Assembly (NCBI GenBank): GCA_009785015.1
Contig: WQXD01000071.1
Span: forward strand, 1-13,574
DNA from: Oscillospiraceae bacterium
GTDB taxonomy: Bacteria; Bacillota_A; Clostridia; Oscillospirales; WRJC01
Direction: 5' to 3'
DNA: 13,574 nucleotides
Under the pieces are notes generated by a model. The model was not told the origin of the DNA, searched no databases, and saw only the letters and a list, made by a program, of their open reading frames with translations. Position numbers and translations under genes: made by a program. Below, piece by piece: positions 1 to 7,189 of the stretch (position 1 is the first letter of the stretch; each line of letters begins with the position of its first letter).

Positions 1-597
1 AAACGCGATTTTTTCACATTCGGCATAGCGCATTACGACGACAAGCCTTTTGAAGTGGGATTTTACGGCTGCGATGGAAACAACGCATACGATATTGATG
101 AATACGCACATATTCATCTCAACAATATCTACGGCAGACGCATAAAAGAACATTTCCATTGCGGTCATGATGTTTCACAGGACAAACAACTTCGTCTGAC
201 AATCAGGGCAATAAAAGGCCTTCCCCTTTCATCGCTGTCGGAAGATGAGAGAGAAACAGCGGCGAAAGCAATCGAATCCGGATATATCAAAAAAGAAAAC
301 GATACCCTATACCCCAAAATCCTTGTCAGCGAAACCGAAAAAATATACGGCGACATAATCAACGGATTTATCAGCGAAACAAATGAACTTATCGAGCCTG
401 TTGTCGACGAAATGTACAAGTTTATCAAAAAATATGTCCCGAAGCATCTGATGGGCGAGTACCGGCTGTTTGTCCAACAAACCTCATGCGGCCTGCTCGA
501 CGGAATGATTGAAAAGTGTATCGAGCTTGGCACGCTTGTCCCGCCGGAAAAAACGCCGTCTGCCGAAGGCGTAGTCATGGTTGTAGTAAAAAAATAA
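1..597 (+). CDS. Unrecognised protein, 5' end missing
   Basis: The reading frame is open from base 1 to a TAA at 595-597, so the gene very probably starts outside the window; an internal GTG at 55 has no good ribosome binding site and sits inside continuous coding sequence. I see 198 residues. I do not recognise the family. The middle part (roughly bases 205-330) alternates predicted helix with a short basic strand, ending in GYIKKENDTLYPKI; this resembles the wing of a winged-helix domain, which would fit a regulator, but it is only a resemblance. The rest is helical and charged, with a compact C-terminal tail (LLDGMIEKCIELGTLVPP). No signal peptide or membrane segment is visible in the part present. 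It is convergent with the large minus-strand operon and is followed by a hairpin terminator. Confidence 0.75.
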   Translation, partial: KRDFFTFGIAHYDDKPFEVGFYGCDGNNAYDIDEYAHIHLNNIYGRRIKEHFHCGHDVSQDKQLRLTIRAIKGLPLSSLSEDERETAAKAIESGYIKKENDTLYPKILVSETEKIYGDIINGFISETNELIEPVVDEMYKFIKKYVPKHLMGEYRLFVQQTSCGLLDGMIEKCIELGTLVPPEKTPSAEGVVMVVVKK

Positions 598-617
598 ATA
601 ATTTTGCGCGAGACAAA

Positions 618-655
618 TAGCCCTGCCGTATAATTCGGCGGGGCTAAAAACTTTT
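618..655 (+). terminator. Rho-independent terminator after the first gene
   Basis: An 11-base-pair stem (TAGCCCTGCCG at 618-628 pairing with CGGCGGGGCTA at 636-646, one T-G wobble) encloses a 7-base loop. It is followed on the plus strand by an A run and then a T-rich stretch (cttttcaatttttcc). It lies 20 bases after the stop of the plus-strand gene. Read on the minus strand, the same stem is followed by TTTGTCT, a weaker U tract, so it may also stop the convergent operon that ends at 669. Confidence 0.75.
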
Positions 656-668
656 CAATTTTTCCTTT

Positions 669-1511
669 TTATTTGTGGTACTGGTGGCAGCGGCCCTCGA
701 CGTCGGGTTTTCTGTGTTCGATTGCCGCCATGGAAAATTCCACGCATTCGTGCACTTCGCCCGGGGTCATGCACCCGACTGCCACCATATCCTGATCCCG
801 GATGGTGTTCCATACGAAAGTCAGGCCCACAAACGGGTTCAGGTGCCCCGCCGCCATCGGCTTGATTGTGAGCACCGGCTTTTTGGCCCCCCATATTATT
901 TTATGCACGGTTTCCACTTCCATCTGCATCAAAAAGCCCGAGGCGTTGTATATCTGGATATATGTCTCCACGTCATACCCCCGGTTGTCCGCATACTGCA
1001 CTATTTCCGGCATATGCGCCGAAAATCCGGGTATCATGCCGTTTTCCCTGATCATATACAGATAATCTTCGATGCGTTCTATTTTCCCCTTTTGCTTGTT
1101 GACCAGCTGCTCGATGCAGTAGTGGTGTAAAAGACAGATGTCAATGCCGGCGTTTTTGCAGTTTTTTATGTATTGGGCGGCCGAGCCGCGCGAGTCGGCG
1201 GAGTCGTTTGTGTCGACGTTGGCGAGTTCTATCATGTGTATCCTGTTTTGGGTCTGGCTGCCCGCCATTTTGACGCCGTCCAAGAAGAAAGGATTGTGCG
1301 CGAGCCCGCCGACGACCGTATCCACTCCGTGCGCGAGGTACGCTTGTATAATATCGGCTACGGCCTGCGAGTTGTTGTTGATCTGCTTGATGTGGGTATC
1401 GCGGGCAAATGTGCGGTGCGAGCCCCCCATGATGTTGTTGGTTCCCATAATCATGCGCGATATCGACAGGCCGCCTATTACAGTGCGCGGAAAAGCGTTC
1501 TTTGTTTCCAT
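669..1511 (-). CDS. Aldo/keto reductase-fold protein, probably lacking the catalytic tetrad
   Basis: This 280-residue protein has the outline of an aldo/keto reductase TIM barrel. The N-terminus reads IGGLSISRMIMGTN (12-25), like the family's opening 'G..vS.lglGt'. GVDTVVGG (62-69) sits where the 'D-T-A' strand belongs, CLLHHY (126-131) matches the 'LLH' strand, PGFSAH (161-166) matches the 'G.S.' strand, and TIKPMAAGHL (215-224) with VGCMTPGEVHECVEF (245-259) matches the C-terminal cofactor-binding part. The Tyr expected shortly after the Asp and the Lys of the next strand are not visible: the sequences are GLAHNPF and RIHMIELANVD. It may therefore not be a standard NADPH oxidoreductase. The ATG at 1511 has a good AAAGGGG ribosome binding site. 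It is the last gene of the operon, 24 bases after the solute-binding protein gene. There is no signal peptide. The fold call is fairly sure; the function is unknown. Confidence 0.7.
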   Translation of the reverse strand: METKNAFPRTVIGGLSISRMIMGTNNIMGGSHRTFARDTHIKQINNNSQAVADIIQAYLAHGVDTVVGGLAHNPFFLDGVKMAGSQTQNRIHMIELANVDTNDSADSRGSAAQYIKNCKNAGIDICLLHHYCIEQLVNKQKGKIERIEDYLYMIRENGMIPGFSAHMPEIVQYADNRGYDVETYIQIYNASGFLMQMEVETVHKIIWGAKKPVLTIKPMAAGHLNPFVGLTFVWNTIRDQDMVAVGCMTPGEVHECVEFSMAAIEHRKPDVEGRCHQYHK

Positions 1512-1535
1512 AATTTTTCCCCTTTACATTACATA

Positions 1536-3044
1536 TTAATCTATTTTTTCATAAGCCTCTATCGCTTTTTCTATGTCCCTTTCCATTTTCCCCTGGCTTT
1601 TTTCAAAAGCGGAAACCCAGTCCACTTTCATATCGCGCCCGTAACGGTAACAGCTCACTTCCATAAAACTGCCGAAATTGTATATGTACCCTATATCATA
1701 GGCCACATTTGACAATATGATGTCGAGCATCTCCTGGCTCTCGTCGTCGCGCGCGTATTTGCCCCGCAGGTTGATCTCGTAATACGCCGGCTGCAGGGTG
1801 TACCTCGATTCGGCGGACAGATCCTCGAGGATCATCGCGGTCCTCTCGAGGTCTCCCGCGGTCCGCGGTATAGAGGCGCCCGTGGCGGCATTCGGTTCGT
1901 TGTTTGTTATGTATTTTTCCTGCGCCTTGTCCAATTTGGGGCACGGTATTATGCCGAAATCGGTTTCCATGCCCCTGAGCCGCTCCACTATTCTTATCCT
2001 TATCCACGTGAACAACGCCCTGTTTTCCGAAAACATCTTCACCTGTTCGTCGTATATGGGAAATTTTCCCTCATAGCTGTGCAGGTTCACGGAGTTTTCG
2101 GTGTCGGAGAGCATCTCGGAAAGATAGTCCGTGATCTGGTAACATCTTTCGGTTCCGAAGGTGATGACGGGGCGGTCGTTTTCGTCCTTGCTGACTATTT
2201 TTGAATTGCCGGACACGATAAACGACGATTCCGTGCCGCCCTGGATCACGTAGCCGAACAGATCGTCCTTGATGTACATGACCCCGTCGCCGTTTAGGTC
2301 CTTTGACACTTTTCTGCCCATTTCCATCAATTTATCGAAAGTCCAGTCTCCGCTTCTCACCAAGTCGTACGGACTCTCGAGAGCATGGTCCTTACAGAGC
2401 AGCTTGTTGAATATCATCGCCGTCATGGCGTCGTTGTCCATAATGAACAAATCGCCCTGTATCACGAATAACTTTCCGATGATCGACAAGTCGCGTATGC
2501 AGTCCCGGTTCCACCACGGCTTCGACAAATCGAGATACGGGATTTTAAACAGGTCCAAAAAATTCCCGCCCTGCGCCAGCGCGGCGACTTCCACAATATG
2601 CGGGACAATCACATCGTAGGTGTCGTCTCCGGCTTTCACCGCTTTTTGGGTCAATGAGCTCACTTGAGGGTATTCGACCACAAGCTCGGATATTTTTATA
2701 TTGTATTTTTCCTCTATTTTTTTGTTTCGCCTGTAGACCGCGTCATTTATGACGTCTCCGTTTTCCTCTGAGGCGTACAGGTCCCGGTGGTTCCATTCGG
2801 CCCAGTCCGGGTCGTTTACCGTCCTGCACAAAAACAAAAACTCATGCCCGCCGAAGTCTTTTGCTTCCAGGTCGGGATACAGTCTTTCGGTCGCGGCTTC
2901 CTCGCCGGAACTTTCCTGCGTATCGGAGAGCTTGTCATCCGCGCCGGGCTTGGTTTCGTCGGGTTGTTCTGCCTTGCCGCACCCAAGCGTCAAACCGGCA
3001 GCCGCAATCAGGCATATCATCAAAGCAAAAATTTTTTTTGTCAT
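1536..3044 (-). CDS. Extracellular solute-binding lipoprotein (ABC sugar importer type), no. 1
   Basis: This 502-residue protein would be the substrate-capturing part of an ABC importer, anchored outside the membrane. The leader has Lys-Lys, a hydrophobic stretch (FALMICLIAAAGLTL) and a lipobox ending LGC with the acylated Cys at 22, then a polar Asp/Glu-rich linker. Conserved blocks shared with the other two binding proteins here include FGGHEF (64-69), NGDVINDAVYRRN (95-107), METDFGIIPCPK (359-370) and ARDDESQEMLDII (431-443). An EF-hand-like loop, DLNGDGVMYIKD, lies at 249-260. Two in-frame ATGs compete: one at 3053 overlaps the stop of the GH2 gene (ATGA), but its GGGGGG is only 2 bases away; the ATG at 3044 has 11 bases of spacing and puts the lipobox Cys at the same depth as in its paralogues, so I prefer it. 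The open frame continues to 3173 but that part overlaps the GH2 gene. The substrate cannot be read from the sequence. Confidence 0.9.
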   Translation of the reverse strand: MTKKIFALMICLIAAAGLTLGCGKAEQPDETKPGADDKLSDTQESSGEEAATERLYPDLEAKDFGGHEFLFLCRTVNDPDWAEWNHRDLYASEENGDVINDAVYRRNKKIEEKYNIKISELVVEYPQVSSLTQKAVKAGDDTYDVIVPHIVEVAALAQGGNFLDLFKIPYLDLSKPWWNRDCIRDLSIIGKLFVIQGDLFIMDNDAMTAMIFNKLLCKDHALESPYDLVRSGDWTFDKLMEMGRKVSKDLNGDGVMYIKDDLFGYVIQGGTESSFIVSGNSKIVSKDENDRPVITFGTERCYQITDYLSEMLSDTENSVNLHSYEGKFPIYDEQVKMFSENRALFTWIRIRIVERLRGMETDFGIIPCPKLDKAQEKYITNNEPNAATGASIPRTAGDLERTAMILEDLSAESRYTLQPAYYEINLRGKYARDDESQEMLDIILSNVAYDIGYIYNFGSFMEVSCYRYGRDMKVDWVSAFEKSQGKMERDIEKAIEAYEKID

Positions 3045-3049
3045 AATTG

Positions 3050-5014
3050 TCATTTCCCCCCGGCCGGAGCGCGCCAGACTTCTTTGAGGGCGAGCGCCGC
3101 CGGTTTCGGCCTTGCCCAGAAATCGATTATCGTCGTGTTCGCCGGCTGCGGCCATGTGTCGTGCGATCCCCACAGAAGAAATCCGCCGCAGCCCGGAAAC
3201 CGGTCTTTACAGGCTTTTGCCGCGTAGCTCAAATTTATCGCCTGCCTTTTTTGGCTCCAGGTTGTAAATTCCTCCAGATTCTCCGCCGGACGCCCGTTCG
3301 CGACGGCGAATTCGTCGCTGACAACCCACCACGACCACGGAGTGCACCAAAGCGGGTTGGAGCGGTCCGCCGGCCATACCGGATGGCCGTTGCTGTAGTA
3401 CTCGGTTATATCGTCGGGATTATTTCCCGGGCAGCAGCACTCGGACCTGAAGAGCGAATCGTCGCCGCGCCAGTAGTTTTCCAAATCCTGTTGGGTGGCA
3501 AAGCCGTTATAGGGCCCGTGCACGTCGTAATGCATCCCTTTGCCGTACCATTCGGGGTTACCTCCCACGGAAGGGCCCGAAGGAGAATTGTACAGATAGC
3601 GGTGGACATTGTCATACTTCGCAGTGACGGCGCCAAGCGCGGCAAGCATCGGGTGGTCCGCCTGACAGGGTTTGCCCCCGGAGGTTTTCTGGCCGTCGAA
3701 AGTGCCCTGCAGCTCGTTTCCCGCGCACCAGATGCAAAGGGAGGCGTGATGGCGGCGGCGCGAAATGAACGTCTCTGCTATTTTTTTGAGCGCCTGTATC
3801 GACTGCTCGTCTTCCGGCGCCCAGTTTTCCAGCCCCGACGCGGTCAGCGGGTATTCCTGCCAGACCATGATGCCGTAGCGGTCGCACAGTTCATAGAAAC
3901 ATTCATATTCGAGATACCCGCAGGCGTTGATTCTGAACATATTCGCGCCGAGTTCCGCGTATAATTTTATGCGTTCTTCATATTCCGCATAGGATACATC
4001 CGCGTAATTCGCGCGTATCGGCTGAAAATTCACCCCCTGTAAAAATACCGGTTTGCCGTTTAAAACGCAGAGCCAGGGATCCGCGCAGGGCGGGGCGTTT
4101 TCGCACTGCCGCCACTCTACATGTTTGAACCCGGTGACTTTCTGTTCGGTGTCCAAAACGTTTCCCTCTGCGTCGAGAAGCTCGAAACCCACGGTGTACA
4201 GCGGCTGCGGGCCTTCCAGATTGGTCCACCAGAGCCGGACCGGAAGCCCTTCCCATACCGCGCCGTTTTCGTATTTTTCGCGTTCAAATTCTTTTTTTGC
4301 TATGATGGTTTCGCCGTCTGAAAGCGACATGCGGACACTTTTGGCTTTTTCGCCTTCGATTCTGCCGTAAAGGGTTAATAACCCCGCGTTTTTTTCCAGA
4401 TCATAATCCGAAGTGAAACTCGCCTCCCCGAAGCGGTTTCCGTCGGAAACCGAAAGCAGGATTTTGTCCGATATGCCGATCTGCACAAGGCGCACCACCC
4501 AGTCCCAGGTATAATTATACCGGGTTTTCCATTCGGTCATTTTGGTCGAATAGCCGAACTGCCCGAGCCATCTGGGCGGAAGGTCGAATACAACCGCGAG
4601 TTCGTTGCCGCTTTCTTTCAGGCGGCCGCCAAGGGGAAACGCATATGTCAGATGGGAACCTTTGAATGTGCCGATCTCCTGCCTGTTCAAATAAATCCAG
4701 CCGCTGTAGTCGAGGCCCATGCATTCCAGCACTATTTCACTTCCCTGCTTGATCCATTCGTCGGGAAGCGATGCGGAGTAGATCCAGCTGCGGTTTTCGA
4801 TCCATTCGATTTCAAGCGAATTTTTGAAAAAAAGCCAGTCCTTTATAATCCCGCCCTCCAAAAGGGACTGCTGGACCGACCCCGGCACTTTCGCGGGGAT
4901 GGGGCGCACCTGGGCCGAAGGCTCGCGGTTTTTTTCGTCGAATCCCAGCCAGGCATAAGGGGCATATCCCGCCAGCGTCCAATCCAATGACGATAAATCG
5001 AATATTTTTTTCAT
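3050..5014 (-). CDS. Glycoside hydrolase family 2 enzyme, beta-mannosidase-like
   Basis: This 654-residue enzyme would remove sugars from the non-reducing end of an oligosaccharide with retention of configuration. The N-terminal jelly-roll domain has the GH2 signature VPGSVQQSLLEGGIIKDW (43-60) and the LDYSGWIYLN region (101-110). An Ig-like domain follows (about 190-300), then the TIM barrel from QGVNFQPIR. The acid/base is probably Glu434 in WCAGNELQG, and the nucleophile probably Glu525 in FRSECCCPG. The barrel ends with LLWGSHDTWPQ and PKPAA, typical for the group. Classical beta-mannosidases run to 800 residues or more; here the C-terminal Ig-like domains are absent. There is no signal peptide, so it is probably cytoplasmic. 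The ATG at 5014 follows AAGGAG with 7 bases of spacing; the 24 residues upstream in frame are Lys-rich and overlap the preceding gene. Beta-mannosidase is the closest call, but exo-glucosaminidase or another GH2 activity is possible. Confidence 0.88.
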   Translation of the reverse strand: MKKIFDLSSLDWTLAGYAPYAWLGFDEKNREPSAQVRPIPAKVPGSVQQSLLEGGIIKDWLFFKNSLEIEWIENRSWIYSASLPDEWIKQGSEIVLECMGLDYSGWIYLNRQEIGTFKGSHLTYAFPLGGRLKESGNELAVVFDLPPRWLGQFGYSTKMTEWKTRYNYTWDWVVRLVQIGISDKILLSVSDGNRFGEASFTSDYDLEKNAGLLTLYGRIEGEKAKSVRMSLSDGETIIAKKEFEREKYENGAVWEGLPVRLWWTNLEGPQPLYTVGFELLDAEGNVLDTEQKVTGFKHVEWRQCENAPPCADPWLCVLNGKPVFLQGVNFQPIRANYADVSYAEYEERIKLYAELGANMFRINACGYLEYECFYELCDRYGIMVWQEYPLTASGLENWAPEDEQSIQALKKIAETFISRRRHHASLCIWCAGNELQGTFDGQKTSGGKPCQADHPMLAALGAVTAKYDNVHRYLYNSPSGPSVGGNPEWYGKGMHYDVHGPYNGFATQQDLENYWRGDDSLFRSECCCPGNNPDDITEYYSNGHPVWPADRSNPLWCTPWSWWVVSDEFAVANGRPAENLEEFTTWSQKRQAINLSYAAKACKDRFPGCGGFLLWGSHDTWPQPANTTIIDFWARPKPAALALKEVWRAPAGGK

Positions 5015-5027
5015 GTATTTTCTCCTT
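5015..5027 (-). promoter_or_regulatory. Ribosome binding site that fixes the GH2 start
   Basis: AAGGAG (minus strand, 5022-5027) lies 7 bases before the ATG at 5014. It supports this start over the in-frame ATG at 5086, which lies inside the preceding gene. Confidence 0.75.
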
Positions 5028-5030
5028 ATT

Positions 5031-6209
5031 TTACTCTTTTGTTTTTTCCAATCTTTTGATTTCGGTTTCGATTTTGTCGGTATCAAGCGGATATTGCCCG
5101 TATTCTTTGGCGACTTTTACGATTTCGATTATGTTTTCGTACGGCGTGTTATACCCGCACTGGTCGCCCGTCGACAAAACAAATCCCCCGCCTTGCCCCG
5201 CGTCGCGGATCGCGCGCAAGGCTTCAAGGCGCACCTGCCGGGTGTTTCCGAGCATGACGCCGGAAGTATGAAGATTGCCCATCAAAGCGAGTTTATCCCC
5301 GAATTTTTGTTTCAGGTCGGAAAGCTCGCAATCTCCCATCGGCAGTACTTCAAGCGGATTGACATAATCCAGGTCGGTTTCTTTAGCGCACATTTCGACC
5401 AAGTCGTATTCCTTTCCGCACGAATGTATGCCGGATAAAATATTCGCCTGTTTCGCTATTTTTGTGACTTTTTTTATCGTAGGCAGCGACATTTTGCGGA
5501 ATATATCGGGCGATTGCAGCGTTATCGAGCCGCTTCCGCCGGTGAGTATGCTCTCCACTTTTGCATCCGCCGCGAATTCCATTTGACGGACGCAGATTTT
5601 GTCGTGTTTTTCCCGGAGTTCTTCAAATATTTCAGGGTAGTCGTAATAGGCGAATGAAAGCTCTTCCAGATTCGCGAACCCGTAATAATGATGCAAACCC
5701 GGGCAGCCCACAAAACAGCATATCATGCCGGTTTCCTGCATTTCTTCTTTCTGCTGCAAATACGGCGTTTTGTCATAGCCCGTTATCTGGGGGAAAAAAT
5801 ATTTTAAAAATTTGTATTGCCCTTTTATGTCCTTTATGTATTTCTCCGTGCAAGTGGCCGGAGCGCCTCTGGGGGCGACGGTTACAGACGTCAAATCGCC
5901 GTCCGGCGTTCGCATTATTGTGAGATATTTTTTGGCTTCGTATGTATCTTCGAGGACTTTTGTCTCATATGTCACATCTTTGCATGTGCCGTCGTATTTG
6001 TAATTCAGCCAGCCGTTGAACATCCAGCCGTCAATTCCGAAATAGCGGGCGGCCCGGATATATGCCGTCGTCAAATCTATCGGGTCGTAAAAAGCCTTGC
6101 CCGACAGTTTCGTGGGTATCATAATTGATATGTCGGGCGTAGCCGGAACCCTGTCCGGGATTTTGTGCCCCAGGGCGCACATGATGCGTTCCCTTCCTGT
6201 CATTTTCAT
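5031..6209 (-). CDS. URO-D/MtaA-family protein no. 1, probable zinc-dependent methyltransferase
   Basis: This 392-residue protein belongs to the uroporphyrinogen decarboxylase superfamily (PF01208), which also holds the zinc-dependent methylcobamide methyltransferases such as MtaA and MtbA. The family opening TGRERIMCALGHKIPDRVPA is at 4-23. The methyltransferase-type zinc ligands are visible: His262 and Cys264 in GIHSCGKEYD, and Cys351 in STGDQCGYNTPYEN near the C-terminus. MGNLHTSGVMLGNTRQV (310-326) matches the conserved 'GN...GT...V' segment. The Arg-rich N-terminal motif of true HemE is absent, so I do not call it a haem-biosynthesis enzyme. The methyl donor and acceptor are unknown, and no corrinoid protein gene is in the window. 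The ATG at 6209 has GAGG 9 bases upstream, overlapping the stop of the kinase gene 6 bases away. The GH2 gene follows after 16 bases. Confidence 0.85.
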   Translation of the reverse strand: MKMTGRERIMCALGHKIPDRVPATPDISIMIPTKLSGKAFYDPIDLTTAYIRAARYFGIDGWMFNGWLNYKYDGTCKDVTYETKVLEDTYEAKKYLTIMRTPDGDLTSVTVAPRGAPATCTEKYIKDIKGQYKFLKYFFPQITGYDKTPYLQQKEEMQETGMICCFVGCPGLHHYYGFANLEELSFAYYDYPEIFEELREKHDKICVRQMEFAADAKVESILTGGSGSITLQSPDIFRKMSLPTIKKVTKIAKQANILSGIHSCGKEYDLVEMCAKETDLDYVNPLEVLPMGDCELSDLKQKFGDKLALMGNLHTSGVMLGNTRQVRLEALRAIRDAGQGGGFVLSTGDQCGYNTPYENIIEIVKVAKEYGQYPLDTDKIETEIKRLEKTKE

Positions 6210-6215
6210 GCAAAA

Positions 6216-7169
6216 TTACCTCATTTCATTTTTATATTTTTCAATAAAGGCGAGTGTTTCGTCCATGCCCTTTATTCCGGCGGTGGTCCCCATTGCCGTC
6301 ACGCACATGCCGCCCGCCGCATTGGCAAACTGCGCGCATTTTTCCGGCGGCCAGCCTTTTGACAGGCCCGTGAGAAATCCCGCGCAGAAACAATCTCCCG
6401 CCCCCGATGTATCAGCGACCGGAAGATCGGCATACGCGGGCTTGTAAAACCCTTTTTCGTTCCGCGTTTTTACGTAGCAGCCCCTCTCGCCGAGTTTGAT
6501 TGCGACGTTTTTCGCGCCCATGGAGACAAAGACTTCCGCAATATCCCCGGGATCTTTTTTGCCATGGCTCAGCATGACCGCTTCTTCGAAACTCGGCATG
6601 AACCAGTCGAGATAAGGCAAACAACCGCCTATTTTGTCCATCCAGGCCCCCGACGGGTCCCAGGCGGTGTCAAGGCAGCACAAAATCCCCTCCGCATTTG
6701 CGCGTCTTAGCAGCTCCCGCGCGCCTTCACCGTCAAAAGAGGGCAAAAGAAACGTGCCCGCAATAAACAACACCGGGGCGCGCCTTATTTTTTCGAAATC
6801 GATATCCGCGAGCCCAAATTCGGCATTGGAGCCGAAACAGTGCATAATGGAGCGCTCGCCGTCCGCATTTACGGCGACAACCGAAGATGAAGTCTGCGAA
6901 TCTTTGCCGATATGCAGGCCCTCTGTGTCAACGCCCGCGCCGTCGATCTCGCCCTTTACGAACCTGCCGAAACTGTCGGGACCCACTCTGCCGAACAGCT
7001 GCGCTTTCATGCCCAATTTGGCCAGAGCGACCGCGGCGTTGGACGCGCATCCCCCCACTGACAATTGAATTTGGTCCACCTTGGTCAGCAGCCCCTTTTC
7101 GGGAAGCGCTTCAACGGGCTTGGCGAAAACGTCGGCGGTCACGACCCCGATACATGACACGTCAAACAT
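6216..7169 (-). CDS. PfkB-family (ribokinase-like) carbohydrate kinase
   Basis: This 317-residue enzyme is of usual length for the family and would transfer phosphate from ATP to a sugar, sugar acid or nucleoside in the cytoplasm. The first PfkB motif is at 38-48 (VGGCASNAAVA), where substrate is bound. The second motif, ADTSGAGDCFCAGFL (252-266), contains the anion hole and the catalytic base Asp259. FGRVGPDSFGRF (59-70) and CLDTAWDP (165-172) are also typical. The substrate is not diagnosable; fructokinase, 2-keto-3-deoxygluconate kinase and ribokinase types share these motifs. The ATG at 7169 is preceded by AAGGAGG with about 10 bases of spacing. It sits between solute-binding protein no. 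2 (20 bases upstream) and the first URO-D-type gene (6 bases downstream), so it probably acts on a product of the operon's glycosidases. Confidence 0.9.
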   Translation of the reverse strand: MFDVSCIGVVTADVFAKPVEALPEKGLLTKVDQIQLSVGGCASNAAVALAKLGMKAQLFGRVGPDSFGRFVKGEIDGAGVDTEGLHIGKDSQTSSSVVAVNADGERSIMHCFGSNAEFGLADIDFEKIRRAPVLFIAGTFLLPSFDGEGARELLRRANAEGILCCLDTAWDPSGAWMDKIGGCLPYLDWFMPSFEEAVMLSHGKKDPGDIAEVFVSMGAKNVAIKLGERGCYVKTRNEKGFYKPAYADLPVADTSGAGDCFCAGFLTGLSKGWPPEKCAQFANAAGGMCVTAMGTTAGIKGMDETLAFIEKYKNEMR

Positions 7170-7189
7170 AAATATAATCCCTCCTTTTT

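Noticed and set aside
675..1712. Overlapping plus-strand frames opposite the aldo/keto-reductase-like gene
   Set aside because: No ribosome binding sites and no recognisable domains; the minus-strand gene has both.
3045..3173. N-terminal extension of solute-binding protein no. 1
   Set aside because: It would overlap the GH2 gene by about 120 bases and would bury the lipoprotein leader inside the protein.
3047..3964. Plus-strand open frame (305 codons) opposite the GH2 gene
   Set aside because: Arg/Pro/Val-rich translation typical of a shadow frame; the GH2 motifs are on the other strand.
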